Origin: Patagioenas fasciata
Lineage: Eukaryota > Chordata > Aves > Columbiformes > Columbidae
Direction: 5' to 3'
Length of the DNA: 64,000 nt
NCBI RefSeq assembly: GCF_037038585.1
Contig: NC_092523.1
Coordinates: 28,959,501-29,023,500, forward strand
This document shows, one piece after another, positions 34,451 to 48,432 of the stretch. The translations under genes were made by a program, and so were the position numbers. The notes below the pieces were generated by a model, which made no database searches, had not been told where the DNA came from, and saw nothing but the letters and a program-made list of their open reading frames with translations. Numbering within the stretch: the stretch's first letter is position 1; each line of letters opens with the position of its first letter.

Positions 34451-36179
34451 ATGTAATAAGGTCTTCTTTTCCTTATACTTGGGATAATTTTTTTTTTATA
34501 ATTTATTTTTATTTTTACAGCAAAGGATTTGAAATATTATATTATGATATTCTGTACAGCATCTGGAAAACACACGATTTTCTTGCACAGATATTCCCTC
34601 TCTTCAGCAGAGCAGAACAGGCTCAGTAACTGCATAAAATGTGAGGGCAGAGCCTGGCAATTAGTTAACAGAGATCTCTGTGTTTTAGGAACATGGCAGA
34701 AGGCAGCACCATGCTCAGGCTCCCAGATCGAGCTCAGAAGGTGCTGCAGTGCGGCACCACATCATTCAGCTCCTGGGTGAAGCACCGTCTCATGAGGATG
34801 ACGCTTCATTCCAGACTGACTGGGTCTGCCCAAGGCAAGGCTGGATTGCTGCATTTTCTGGGCACAGCTGTTCTGCTTCCAGTTCCAGAGCTGATGGGAC
34901 GCATCCAGCTGTCTCCAAGCAGAGCACACAGCAAGCAATGATCTCTCTGCACTTGGTGGAATGTAATGCTTAAGCTTCTACTGTGATCCCCCAGTCCTGA
35001 TTTGTCCTGTTACAGCTTATTATAACTCTCTGCACTCCCATAAGTTTAATTAGACCTCTTGTCACTTTTGCAGAACAGCACTTACGCTGATTATTGGTCC
35101 TTTAAAAATATTCTGAGGTGGGATTCATCTCTAATAGCGTTAGCCAGCTGAAAACAGAAATCTAGTCCACTCTTGTTGTCTCATACCAGGGAATCTCCTG
35201 GAAAGGACAATCTGTCTGCATCGACTACAGGTAGATTCTAGAAAGCTTCACCTGCTAACATCGAACTCTGTGAAATAATAAGCATCAACATGGAATAAGC
35301 TAAAGTAATATAAATCTGTGATAAGAAAGATTAACTTACAGACTAGAAGGACTATGACAAGCATAATAACACGTGTTGTTCTTCTAAAAACCAACTATGA
35401 ATAGACGCTGCCATCAGCCCCCAGCACATTCGAACTCAGAACTGCTTACTCTGTAGATATAAATAAACTGTCCTACTTTCAGCTTATGCCAATGCTACGG
35501 AAGGGAAAAGGTACAGAGATATCAGCTAGATTATACCTTATCCTGGGAATGATAAATGGAACATGATCCATTTGTGAGGAGCCCTTAATATGTATAATAC
35601 TTGCTTTGTTTACTTGGTCTTTTTTACATAATCTTTTTCACAGCTTCTCTGGAGTGCTGCACTGAAGTCAAAATGTCTCGTCTTCACAAAGATTGCCTTG
35701 ACCAGCTCTTGTACAGAAAGGAAGCCAAAGGAAAGCAGAATGAAGCAAACTGAGCAGAAAAGCAGCAGAATCTGAAGCTCCGATGCGTGAACCAAAATGG
35801 ACACAAGTTGGCTTTCAAATCTGAGAGTGTTTTTGCAGAGCTAGCAGCTATAAAAATGTATTTGCAGTTGTAAATTGAAGAAATTTGATGAGAGTCACAG
35901 TGGCTGTAAACATGCAACTCCCACAGAGGAGCTTGCAAGTAATTTCTCTGCGTATACATTGTGTTCAGTTGAAGACTAAATAACTGAATAACTGCAGAAT
36001 GCCAAATGCAGTATATAGATGTAAGAGAAGAAGAAAAATGACACAGGCAACTGTAGTCTAGTCACTTGACTTCCAAATAGGCATAAAGTTCAAGCAGATT
36101 TTGAAAAGAAAAAAAAAAGTGTTAAAAATGAATGAGGAAGGTGGAAAAAAGCTGACAAATGGAGGTGATAACCAGGCTC
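34451..36179. other. SCFD2: Presumed SCFD2 intron, no gene seen
   Basis: Unique sequence with no recognised element. A T-rich/AT-rich block (about 34485-34520) flanks the CR1 insertion. Confidence 0.45.
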
Positions 36180-37195
36180 CTCATACATTTTTCTGAGTGA
36201 GATAACTGATTGTTCAGCTGACAGAAGTCAGGTAGATGAAGTCTATTCAGATTTCAGTAAAACATTTCATACACTGCTACCTGGAGAATTAGTTTGGAGT
36301 GAAGAGATGGGGTTTAGTAAAAGAGTTGTAAGGAACGGGCTGAAGGAATGACAATGGCCTGAGCTGGATGGAGGCTCTTAGCAATGTTCCTTCAGGACTG
36401 GCCCTTTTATTTTTATTGATGGCTTTGCACAAAAAAAGTAGGAGTGCTGATGACGAAATTATGAAGCATTGTCCAAGGTGGAAGCCTGAGATATTATACA
36501 AGATTTAAATTCTGAAGCACTAGAAATGAGACACAGCAGACCAGCACAGCAACACAAAATGAGATAAACCTCAACAAGGTCATCAACTTAGTGGGTAACA
36601 ATAAGAAATCTCTCCGTTAGCCGGGACTCTGTGATGGAAAACAACAGGAAGAGAAGAATTTGGGTGGCACTGGTTGATCTGGGGACGACCCTGGTCCATG
36701 GGCACCGCATGAGGCATGTAAAACTCATCAGATAATTTATTTCCTGTAGATACACAGATATGCTAGTTCTGTCCTAAAAAATAATAAAACTGCAACAGAA
36801 ACAGTTTTGGTCACTGATGCTTGAGATACTTGAATTCAAACTGGAACAGGCTTAAAGAAGGTCTGTGAGCGTGACTACAGAAGTAAGAAATCATTTTTAT
36901 CTGAATAAAATGGGGCTTGGTCAGCTCAGCAAGAGGAAAAATTGAAGATATGTAAACTGGGAAGTAGAATGAAGTACCAAATCATCAAAGGAAGAAGGTC
37001 CTGAAAGAGCCTTTGTGTAAGAGTAGATGGATGCAGCTGGAAACAAGAGCAGTTTCAAGATGGATTTTGGTAGGTGTATAAACAAGATTATATGATAGGC
37101 TTGCCTTGAAAGGAGCAGGGGGCTGGTTTGGTAGTGAGGGAAGCACCTCCCTGTTTCTGTCTTTCCACATAGACTCTTCATCATTTTGAACACTT
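36180..37195 (+). mobile_element. Old degraded CR1/L3-like LINE remnant
   Basis: The + strand holds scattered remnants of a CR1-type reverse transcriptase in the right order. EVYSDFSKTFHTLLPG (36238-36285, RT box A) comes first, then a degraded PSG..PLLFLLFINDL-like stretch (about 36390-36435), then gctgatgacgaaattatg (ADDE, the catalytic box, about 36449). Next come endings resembling the avian/reptile CR1 3' part, such as taccaaatcatcaaagg (about 36975), and a final ggtttggtagtgagggaagcacctccctgtttctgtc. Many stops and deletions are present. It looks much older than the 34163 copy. Confidence 0.6.
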
Positions 37196-40100
37196 TTTTT
37201 AATATTTCAGCGATTTAATATTACATCTAGGAGAAAAACCATGCAATTGCTCAAACTCTTTATAGATGGTCTCATAAATGCTAATGCAGGATTTTGACTA
37301 TTAAAAGCATAGAAAAGCCTGGCAGCCTTTCTAAAAGCCTGGTTCAGTCTAGCTGCAGGCTGTCAGTGACCAGTTTCACCAGGCACATTTTTCTGCCCTG
37401 ACAAATGGCTCAGTGGACAGCCTGTCTGAGAGGTTTACAACGCGTTAATGACAAAGTACTCAAAGCTGGGAATCAGCCTCTAATAGAAATGAAAATATTT
37501 TTCCCCCTACAAAGATATTACAATTCTCCTTCCTTCTCTCAAAACATAAATGTTGAGTAAAGTTGCCCAGTCATCTGCAAATACTGGTAGGAATAGTAAA
37601 ACCATCAGAGCACAGATGTGTAGCTCTTTCACTTCCCTAGTAAGCCAAACTGCTTCAGCAGTGAAATAGTGTGGAAAGGTCATCAGAGAGGCAAAGTAAT
37701 GAAAAGGTCGAGGCCAAAAGGCAAGCACAAGGTTTGAAACTAGCTGTATGTGTTATGTTTCTAAATGGCAGGAGAAACATGAGGTTTTATGGTGTACATG
37801 GGATTCTGTAGGATCTGTGATTTGCTCTTGCAGGGCAGGACTTGCACCACAGCATGGAAAGGCAGCATGGAAAGGCAGACTCACCACCTTGCTATTTAGA
37901 GAGCTTAGGTGAACGGAGGGGAGGATGAAGCAGATACTATATCTGTCAAAAAGTATATTCTAAACACCTCCTGCTGCCTGTACTCCAGAAGAAGGAGGTG
38001 GCATATAGCAACAGCCTGGCCCTATAGCCAGGGACATACATTTCCTTGCTCCTCTGAAAGTTGGGTCCAGTCTGGGTGAGCTGTAAACCCCTGAAAGACC
38101 ATTGCTCACACGTGCTTAGTTAAGCCTTGCTGGATTTTCACCATTAAGACATCTAAGGATGCTCTTGCCAAACTTACTCCAGTGTTTCACAGGACATAGT
38201 GCTAACAGAGCAGTCCATTCATCATCACTAAAGAGCGGCAGGCTGTGATGCATTACTTCCCAGCTCCTAACTGTGATCAAAAAGCAAAAAATGTGCTATT
38301 TTCACAAAACACCATGAGTCTGTCCCATTTACTAGGCTCTCCCCAGGCCAGGGCTGCTCAGCCATCATGCTGGTGCCATGCGGATAGACCCACAGCTGCA
38401 GAAAGGAGCAGGCTGCTAATAGCACTCAGGCAATGACAAGGCTCTGTCAAAAGATGAAGTCCATATTGAAAATGAAAGCTCTTTTTTTTAAAATGTTTAT
38501 TAAACTGGTAAACTACAGGGGAATTTAACAAAAAACAACTATACGTATCAACAAATTTATGATGCTGACATCTATTTATTTTATTAAATCTATTCCTTGA
38601 CAGGTTAACTCCACAGAATTCAGCATCCTGTTTTTACACAAGACTCAGGAAAAAGACATTCATACTTGAGATGCCTAAAAGGCTCCAATCAAGCTCTTCA
38701 TATTTACTAAGAATGTAAACAAAATGACATGACCTCAGTAGGAACCATTTACTCCATACTTTTTACAAAAGAGAATAAACATATGGAAGGAATTACAGAA
38801 AGGGAGACAGTAAAGAAAACTAGTTCATCAGAGAAAAGTTTTGTATAAAAATTCTATATGAAAGGGAAAAAAAATAGGTAAGCATAGAAAAATGGGTCCT
38901 TTGGCCAAATGTTTCTTACATTCTTGACAAAGTTTTAAGAGCAGTTGCTGCAAGAATGTATAATCAGATGTCAGGAAGCAACAGTCTGTGTGTCATATGC
39001 AAGGAAGGAATTTTATCAGGTTCCATTTTTAGGGAGCCTTAAAATACTGCAATGGGAAAAAGAAAAAAAAAAAAAAGACCAACACCCACAAAAACTCAAA
39101 AAAACACAAACCACAAAAAGCATTTTAAAAAATCACAGACCATCACAGACCCATAAAACATAGAAATTACTAGGAATCTGGGACCTAATGTGGCTGAAGT
39201 TTATTATGAAGCACAGCAGAAGAACCAGGGGGAGTGAACCTCAGGGCACCTGGCATAAGCACCAGGAAGAAGATCAGGATGGGACTGGGTGCTTTTGCTG
39301 CTCGGAGATGATGCTCAACAGGAGGTTCCCCAGTGAGAGCAGCTGCTCTGCTGCCCTCAGGATGGAGGATGCAGGAATGATCAGAATCTAAAATACTGTG
39401 TAAGTCACAAACAATACAAATGGGCTGAATGGCTCAAACCCAAACAGCTTCATGTGCCTTTCAGCTCCTTGGATTATAGAAGAGACTCACTGACTTCTAG
39501 CCAGACCTCCTGCTCAATGTGGAGACACTTGGGAAGGACGCATCAAACGCTGTCACATGAAACCGTGGAAGACTGAGCAGTTGTGGGACATCATGAACTC
39601 AGTTTCTTGTTGGAGAATATTAATTTGGTTCAGCTGATAATCTTTCTACGAGCTTGCAAGTTAAAGTGAGAGTGTTATTTTTGCAACTTTATGAGAAAAA
39701 AAATCCACACAAAGTTACTGAAAGCGCAGGATTTGAAGTGACATCATCGGGCTATATTACAAGATTAGCAGTGAGCCTGGGCAGAAGCTTTAAGAACCAG
39801 AGGCTCCAGGAGTATTAGAGTCAAAGTTTAAACACAAGTTAATTAGGCTCAAAATATTGCACTAATCTGTTCTGCAAATATGGGCTTAAAACCTGTTTCA
39901 GGGGCTTGATTTCTAGAGAAGATGTATCTCTGTAGAGCTAAGGTGTGGCACAAGTGTCTTCAGAATATCACTGATCTTAATTTGTGCCTATTCATAGAAG
40001 AACCACGACTCAAGTGACCTGAGTTGACAGACCCTTTTTGTTTTTATGGGTACCTGCAAAATAGGCCGCCAAAGCCGGTTTGATCAGAATAAAAGCTGAA

Positions 40101-43100
40101 GACTGAGCTGGCAGACAGAATAGCCTGGTCCTGCCAGGGATGCTGGGCAGCATGATGAAGCTTGTAGTGCTGCTGCCTTAGGTTCCCCTGCTTCATGTTA
40201 AAACCAGCAATTTCTGTTTCCCTGGCGATCAGTGTGTATCTTCCACAGCCATCACATTCATTTCACAAATGGGGAAGACCATCTGCAAACACCATAGACT
40301 TGTTACGATAGGAATTTCACCACTGAAACTTCTAAGAATTATTGAAAATATTTTAAGAATTGAACTGAATGCTCCAAGCTTTACTTTCACTGAAAATGCA
40401 TTTTGTCCCTTGTTTCATAGGGAGCAAAACTGGAGCAACACAATACTGAGCAACGCTGAAAATCTCATTATAACTGTGTTTATACAAATTGGAGATGTTG
40501 GAATTGCATTTTACACCCAGTGTATTCTCAGTTAGCAATCAAAAATGTTATGTTGGATGTCAGCAAGACAGGTGTCTAGATTAATTGAACCCTTCCATCC
40601 CTAACTGCTACACATAGCTTATTTTTCTTACGAGAACGAGCAGCATGCCAGCCTGTTGTATGGGTGGGGAACCTGAATGCAGAGAGCGTGCCAGACCTGA
40701 TCACTCAGCGCTGCGCTGTGAATAGCTGATTAAGCCTCTTGTAGCAATGGCTATAGTGTGGCCTGCCTAGACAGGCGGACAGATTTATTTAACCAATGGA
40801 CCGTATACTTAATATTAGATCAAGTGATAGACATACACTGAAGGAGGCAGTGGGTCAAACTGTTCTGAAGAATACACCAGCATCCTTCTGGATCACTCAG
40901 GAGTGACAGTGCAAGCAATAACACAACGAAGTCATTGTTATAATAAACTTTCGTGTTTTCTTTTGGTTTTAAAGGCAAGATTTCTTCACTTTAAGATCTG
41001 TCCATCATAAAATGGTGGGTGAATTATTTCTGTTTTGGTTAGTTTGTTGTCATATAAACATGATAGAAGCAAGGCAGGCCAATGAAATGCAGTAGTACTA
41101 AACATTTACACACTATATTAAGGTATGTAAAATCAGTGTTTTAAGACATTATTTCAGTTCTAAGTTACACACATACAATACTCTAAACCACCCTGAAACA
41201 GAGCCTGATGTCTAAACTGCCACCGAACTTCCAAGCTCAAGAGGGAGGTTCACACTTTCCTCCCTGTTGGAATCACTTTTCAACAGCAATGGCCTTCATA
41301 TCTCCACCTCCAGACTGCATCTGAACCCTCCAGTAACTGCAACAACTGCTCAGCTATTAAATGACTTAAAAAAACCCCACCGAACATATTTTTATCATCT
41401 TTTCAGGGAACTTAACAGCTATAAGTAAGAAAGGAGTACTTGTCTGGTGTGATCTTGGCAAAGTACAAGCAAAGGCTATTTGGTCACAGTTTTGGTACAG
41501 GCAGCCCATGCTTACCCCAAGTCCCCTTCTCTCCTTTCTTTAGAGAAATCCCTTTGGTAATTCAATACTGCAATATCTTTCAAATCAAAGGATTTAAGCC
41601 AATTGCTCTGACAGACATCTAGGAGATTCCCCACCCTAAGGACGAAAGCATGATTTTTAGCACAAGTCAGTGTGAAAAAGCTACTTCAAAGAAACAGCAA
41701 TACAACCCACAATTCTATAAACTACTTGAAATGATCCCTCTACACATTCATTAGGCTGAGAAGGGGCATGCCATTGCATACAGCTACTCCTGGCCTTAAT
41801 GCTGCTTTCTGGCCTCTGATGTTCAAGGCATGGCCTTAGGGAAAACAGCAATTTTTAGAAAGGAGCAGCAGGCTTTTTAAGGTAGCTGTCTATCCAGACC
41901 TCCTCCTCTGGGTAACAGCATAAGTCTCATCACTTCTATCTGTTACTTACAAAAGGGTTTTACTACTGAGGGGCTAATTAAAAGAGAAAAATTAAAGAGT
42001 CAAGAACTGTGTTTAGCAATGTAGAAAAATCTGTTCTGGAAGAGATACCTTGCAGAAAGCTGGTAAACACACTCAGCGCAAGCAATTATCTGTTAGTAGG
42101 TAACATTTCAGTAAATATTCATTTGTGCTTTTAACAAAATAAAGGTCTTTCTCAAATCAAGAGCTTAATTTGGCAAATTGTGTTGCATTGCTGCAAAAAG
42201 AGCTCCTCTTCTTCACTCGAGGTCAAGTTTACTGATGCAGTGTATTGAACAGTAAATCTGCGGAGGCTGAAAAGAGGTCAGCACTATGCAAGCAGAATTT
42301 TAAATGCTTATAAATCCACCTGGGAAGACAATTTGGGATCTGATTGTTGATTCCCAATGCATGAGCCTGAACATTTTAGAAATCAAATTGAGACATGGGT
42401 TTTGGCATGTTCCTATACACATATACACACAGAATATTTATTTCTAATATATCTATGTTTATCAGCTCTATCATCTCAGAAAGAAAATACTTTATGCAAC
42501 CAAACTCTATACCAAAAATCTCATCAGGCTACTCAAACCCCAAGTCAAGAGCATCTAACAGCTCTAAAGACTGTCTAAAAAAAAATCACAAAAACGACTA
42601 GCTGAACTATAACAGATATTCAGTGGTGTTGTCACTTGTTACCCATGCATGACCATGGTGAAAGTCAATTACTCTGTGTCTTCTGTTCAAAAATACCTGT
42701 AGAGAACCTGTGAAGTAATTCTAGCTCACTTTCAAAACTACCTTTCTGGTATAGGCATTTAGGTCCCATTAGGTGCATTTACATTAGATTTTAGTTCAGG
42801 TTAGGACTTTCAATGAGAATCTTCTAGTTCTCACTTGCTGTGCTTCAATTTGCAGTATAGAGTAACCTTGGAGTGCACAAACTGAATTCCTTCCCACTGA
42901 AACTAAATAAAAAATGTCCTCCAATGACTAACCCAGACCACAGGAGCAGATGAGAACAAGGCTCCAACTCATCAAGTGTGGACGCTGGATCCTCAGCATC
43001 GGCTGTGACAGTGTGTATGAAGAATAAGCAGAAGGGAAACAGTTACTTCACTCAGATGGAAAATGCTATGATATACACACAGAGTTATGCGATTTAAAAA

Positions 43101-46100
43101 AAGTAAAGTAACATTAGTAGGCAGTAAAGACATGCAAAACTGCAATGAAGCCTTCTGCTGTTTGAAAAGCTCTAAAAATAACAAATGACAGTGCTGCTAA
43201 GTACCGTAAAAGATAATGGGATGGAAGTAAACATTTCAGAATTGTTAGGACAAGAAAGGGACGAGATACTGAGAGGGTGGCTCTAAAAGGAAAAAGAAAA
43301 GAATGAATAAAAATATCTGTGAGTGAGTCTAGGTCACCCTTTTCCATAAAGATGCACAAAGCAAAGCAGACTTGAGCTCAAGGAATCACTAACATCATAA
43401 ATATCAGCCTTTAAACAGATCCTTTTCTTTTTTTTTCTTGATTGAGTTTCTTTCAACATCTTCTCTTTTTTTAAAAACAACAACAAAAAAAAGACAAATT
43501 CTTTTGCCTCCTGTTTATTTCCACATGCACACTGTGTGTAGGAGTTTAATTTAGCTATGTGAGTGGAAAAGACCCACACCAGTTGGCCAAATCCAAACAA
43601 AGGCATCAGGTAACGAATGCCAGTTCAGTACAGCCCTTCTCTGTGCTGCACCTGTAGCTTTGGGGGTCACAAATCTGCAAGGTACAACTGAGCTGAGGCA
43701 CACAAAGCTAAGATGAACCTTTATGCTGCCTTCTATACCAGTGCCTGTCACACAGATGCTAGGAGGGATTTAAAGAGTGGAAGTTTCTCTCCTGCTTGTA
43801 CTGACAACTGCTTGGACGGCACTGGGTGACACGGTGGCCCCTAAGAGATCTGTGTTACTGTAAATTATGAGCAGGTCTTTCTTACAGGCTCTTGAAACCA
43901 GGTCAGTAAGGAGCTAAATGCATTTTTCTGTGTTGTGCTATTATTTCTTGGACTATGGAAGCACTATAAAGGCAGAGAAAAGCAAATCTTGGTGGGAGAA
44001 GCCCCTCCAGGAGAGGTGGGGGGAATCAGGATGTTGGGATGCACAGAAACACTGACACTCCTTCACGTGCTCATTGAGCTGCACATGATCACGGAGCCAT
44101 TACAGCGCTGCTGTTCTGTGAAAGAACGGCATTAAAAGGCTCAATTCCTGCCCCATGTCAGAGGCAAAAGTGTCGCTCCTCACTTCATGGTACGTGCTTT
44201 GCGTGCCTCTGGATTAAGCCGTGCCTCAGCACATTCCCCCTGCTCATCCACACCGCAGATCCCAACACACGCAGCTGGATGCAGGGATGCAATCCCATGA
44301 AACACTGATTGTTTTGCAGCTCAAGAATATGTGTGTCTAATACCCCAGATCATCCTTAGCTGGAACAAAAGTTGTTGCCTTGCTTTTTTCAGTCCCCACA
44401 AGAAATGGTCCTCTCTTTATCACAATAAATAAATCCAACATGTCAACATAAATAAGAGCATTCTCTAGCTTTAGTCACTAAACAATTATGAATTTCATCT
44501 ACAGTGTGTCTAAACAGAAACATTTATTTGAAGAAAGCAAATGGAGTTTTAAGAGCTTTTGTCTTGTTGCCGATGGAAACAAAACATGCTTCCTAAGTGC
44601 CTGTATCCCGGTTACCTATTTTGCTCCAATAGTTTGGCTGCTCAAACACTCCTGTACTGCCCTCTCCTGTTCCAGCCTCAGCCTGCTGCTTTTGGACAGA
44701 AAATTAGCAGCCAGACAACCAAGCAAGTGACAGCTTGTTATTTTTTTTCCTTGCAAGGTAGGGAAAAGCTAAATTTTAATGACAGTTGTCAGAATTATAA
44801 GAATTATAATGATAAGAAATGATAGAAACTTAAAATGTGCATGGTGGGTACTACAGCACTGACCGTACTGAAGACTGAACAGAAACTGCTTGACTGGGTA
44901 AAAAGCTTACTGCAATTTCTATTTGTTTCCCAATCTTACCTCTCTCCTGTGTTACACTGCCCTCAACTCTAACCAGGGTCATTCGAAAGATGCTGAATAA
45001 GGGTTACACGGGCACCAAAACACCTTCCCTAATGTGGCAGGGCATGCAGTCAAATTGGTTGTGTTCAAAACTGCAGCTCTCTAGTGAAAAGCACATGATA
45101 ATAAACCCTCTTGGGCTGTTCTTGTAAATGACAATTGCCATTAAAAAGCTTTTTGGTATTCTAAGGAGAAGACTAAAACCTGCCCAAACAGGGTCTGTTG
45201 TTGCACACCCTCCTGTCCTCCGAGCAACAGATATTAATTTGTGGGGTCTCCTACCCAAATCCTTCTTAATAGTTTCCTCAGGTTAATGGCAGTGAGAATT
45301 CAGAGGATTCTTCATAAATGTAGATTTTGTATTTATTGCTGGCCGAGAGACGATTTTTTTTTTTTAATACAGGAAGAGTAATCTGAATTAGAAATTCCTT
45401 TTCGCAGGAAGAAAGACACTGAATTTGTCACCCGAGAGCTGAACTATCCCGAGTACCTCCCGATTTTCCCACTTCGTTCCTGCAGAGCACAGTGACCTCT
45501 GCTGTCTTGGGAAAGGCAGCCTGTTCGAGAACCCAGCAAGAACTCCCCAGCCTTCCCGTTTCAGCCATACCCTCCTTACTTTGTTAAAAAAGCAGTATAC
45601 ATTTATCTTATTGCTCTTTATGTTTAAAGAAAGAGAGAAATCCTTCCAGATGTCTGTCTGTCCCAGCTGCAGAAAATCTATCAGAAAGTCTGGTCTGGGT
45701 GGGTGTCACTAGCATCTCCCACAGGTGGTTTTGTTGTCCTTTGCTTTTGTTCAAAGAGCAAGGTGTTGATCTGAAAGCTCCCTAAACAAAGCAATGATTC
45801 ACTTACTCTCTTGTAAGATACGGCGATTTTTTTTTAAACAACTGCAACCGTGTCAACAGCTTCTCACAGAGGAGGAAGAACTGGTATCCATTTAAATCCA
45901 TTCTGGGAATCATAAACAGCTTGTTGACAGAGGTCACATCCACGGGGGAGCTCACAGTTGATTAGTTCTCCTTCACAGAGCTTTTGCAGGCAGTGTGACT
46001 TGCGCTCCAGGGGAGGATTTAAGACAGAGATCTGCTGAACTAACCAGAAACAATTTGAGAGGATTGTGTTGTGTCTGCCAAGATGCCTAAATAAATGGGA

Positions 46101-48246
46101 AATGAAAATAGCCATGAATTTTGAATCGAGTTTTGCTACTTTTGCTGTGTGCTGTATGTCTGTGTTCTTGATGTATCAGCTATTGTTCTCTGTCCTGCGT
46201 CACACCAAATTCACAGCTTCTACCTCAACAAAAATACCTCTTAGATAATAGTCATAGAATGCTTCCCATCACATTACTAGATTTGAACTCAAAAAATGCA
46301 AGGAGGGGGAGAAGATTTTAGTGCACTTGAGACACAAATCTATAGGAAATACAAATTCAGCAGTTCTGATGTATTTCCTTCACCCTGTAAATTTTCTTGC
46401 CTAAGTTCCTTCCTAATTTCCTTTACAGTTATTTTCATTATATAGTGTTGTCTGAATTTCTGCTTATTTACTTACTGTTGTTCTCTTATCATTGTACACT
46501 TGCAAAACTCTCAATAAAGAAACAAAACGAATAACATGCAAGACATTCCAAATAAATAAAAAACCTAATATAATATATAACACAAAAGCTCTATTGCATT
46601 AAAATTGATTATTCAAATATTCTAAATCTGCTGTTTTCCCAGCCTATTTACAACTAGCTGGCGTTTATTACTACTACAAGACAACATCCCTACCGATTAT
46701 ATTTTATACCTTCACCTATGTCATTCTGAATGATTGTCATTTCTCTGTTAAATCCCGGTTCTCAAACCTCCACTCTGTTGCCTCAGCCCCTGAGATATAC
46801 TTCAAAGTTTATCCCACTGCTGAACTTTAATTGACACCAACAGAAAATTCTTGCTTGGCATGCAATATTTAGGGCTTTCCAACTGCTGGTCTAAAGCATC
46901 TCATTAGGTGGAAATAAATATCAGAACTATGAATAAAGGATATATTCCAACCTTTTGACCACATATTTTCAATAGCTATAAACACAGACATTGAAACAAT
47001 ATTTCTACTTGCCTAGTACTTTTTATGTATGTATATACAGACGCATACCAAACAGGTTTCATATCTTAAATTCTCAACTTTGATTTCTTACTATTCTAAT
47101 GTCTGCAAGCATATGCATACAGATAAAGAATGCTGAGAAAAAGAATTACTACTGAACAAAGAGGTTTCACCTAATGTTATAAAAGCTGCTATTTCTCAAT
47201 ATTAGTTAATATATGAATGGCTTAAGATTTTAATGGTTCTGCCATCAATGGCAGCAAAGAAGAAATGTTGGCATTTTGTGGACTTTTTCCACAATCAGTG
47301 TGATAGCAATGAAATATCTTACTTAAAGAGAATTTCCTTTAACACTTCCACAACTATATATTGTTTACCAAAAAGACTAAGACCCCGATCCACAATGCAG
47401 AAAGGGGGAGGAAAGACACACCTCAGTCCCACTGCCTTTAGTATGGGTACCCGAGCTACTCCGTGACCACGTTTCCCATATCAGGTACTTCTGCAAGTCA
47501 GCGCAATGTGCTTTCAACAACACTTGGTGTGGATGTTGAAAGAGTTTTACCATGTAATGAACCTTTACTTGCACGAAATGTGACGTCTCATTACGGTTGG
47601 AGCTGCCAGTGACAGCTCTGTTTGAAAGTTGCTGTTATATGCAAAAGTCCTTCTTCAGTTTCTCATAATTCTGTCAAAACTGTATCTTCTTTACCCAATT
47701 CCTCTTCAGAAAGCGGATGTGCTTGGAAGGAGTTAAAAAATACTTCAGCTGCTTCTGTGAACAAAGACTAGAGAAATTCCTTGCACTTTTTAATATTTTC
47801 AGCAGCTCTTTTGCTTATCTTTGCTCTAACACCTAGAAGTAGCTGGGAAGCTTAAACCCAGGTTTGAGATTAGTAGGTATATATTTTACTGTGTCTGGTC
47901 AACATCCATTTTGATACAGCCAAGTCTTAAGCGTTTTTAAAACATACAGCTGTAGCTTGTGAATAATGGCCCATGAAACATCTAGGAGCAGCTCGGAGAT
48001 CCCAGGACTGTGTGAAGCCTGAATAACCACATAGCTCCTACCTGAGGTTATTTCTACTGTTTGCACACAGTCCAGGTAACCTGAGATGGGTTGTGACCTT
48101 CCTTGGACAGGAGGAATTTAGATTCCTGTGGCTTCCTTCTGCCAGGGTCTACCAAGGAGGAAGCATGGGCAGAGAACTGAACTCTGATAGCACATGGAGG
48201 CATGAAGCCCCAGCCACAAATAAGAATGTTTCAATTCCTGCAGATC
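37196..48246. other. SCFD2: Presumed SCFD2 intron, no gene seen
   Basis: Mostly AT-rich unique sequence. Minor features are an 11-13-bp direct repeat of catggaaaggcag near 37853-37878, and an A-rich, C-interrupted tract at 39056-39135. T runs also occur (for example 45352-45365). No mobile element was recognised with confidence. Confidence 0.45.
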
Positions 48247-48254
48247 CCCTAAAG
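48247..48254. repeat. Left target-site duplication of the hAT MITE
   Basis: CCCTAAAG here is paired with TTCTAAAG at 48425-48432 just outside the other end; the six inner bases CTAAAG are identical. Confidence 0.75.
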
Positions 48255-48424
48255 CAGGAGTGTCAAACTCATTTTCACGGGGGTCACGTCAGCCTCATGG
48301 TTGCCTTCAAAGGCATCTACTGTAACTACTCCTAAATGTATACAGTCTTAAAATTACATTCGGCCCTTTGAAGGCAACCACGAGGCTGACGTAGCCCCCG
48401 GTGAAAATGAGTTTGACAGCCCTG
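48255..48424. mobile_element. hAT-type MITE with 60-bp inverted repeats
   Basis: The 170-bp element is nearly one palindrome. The left arm (48255-48313) and the reverse complement of the right arm (48365-48424) match at about 54 of 60 positions. The ends read CAGGAGTGTCAAACTC and GAGTTTGACAGCCCTG, the CAGGG-type terminus usual for hAT (Charlie-like) transposons. The flanking octamers CCCTAAAG (48247-48254) and TTCTAAAG (48425-48432) match at 6 of 8 and fit the hAT 8-bp duplication pattern nTCTAGAn. It encodes no protein and is therefore non-autonomous. Confidence 0.88.
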
Positions 48425-48432
48425 TTCTAAAG

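Noticed and set aside
38900-39135. Possible further LINE remnant ending in an A-rich tail
   Set aside because: Only weak word matches to CR1 3' sequence. The A-rich tract alone is not enough.
45800-46000. A - strand open stretch reading NGYQFFLLCEKLLTRLQLFK, considered as a possible SCFD2 exon
   Set aside because: Only QLFKKN resembles the SCFD2 QLFKNN word. The flanking residues do not match, and there is no convincing acceptor and donor pair in the right phase.
48037-48110. - strand CCTCAG|GTAGGAGC donor-like site with an open frame before it (YLDCVQTVEITS)
   Set aside because: The phase would fit the missing SCFD2 exon, but the residues do not resemble the expected SCFD2 sequence.
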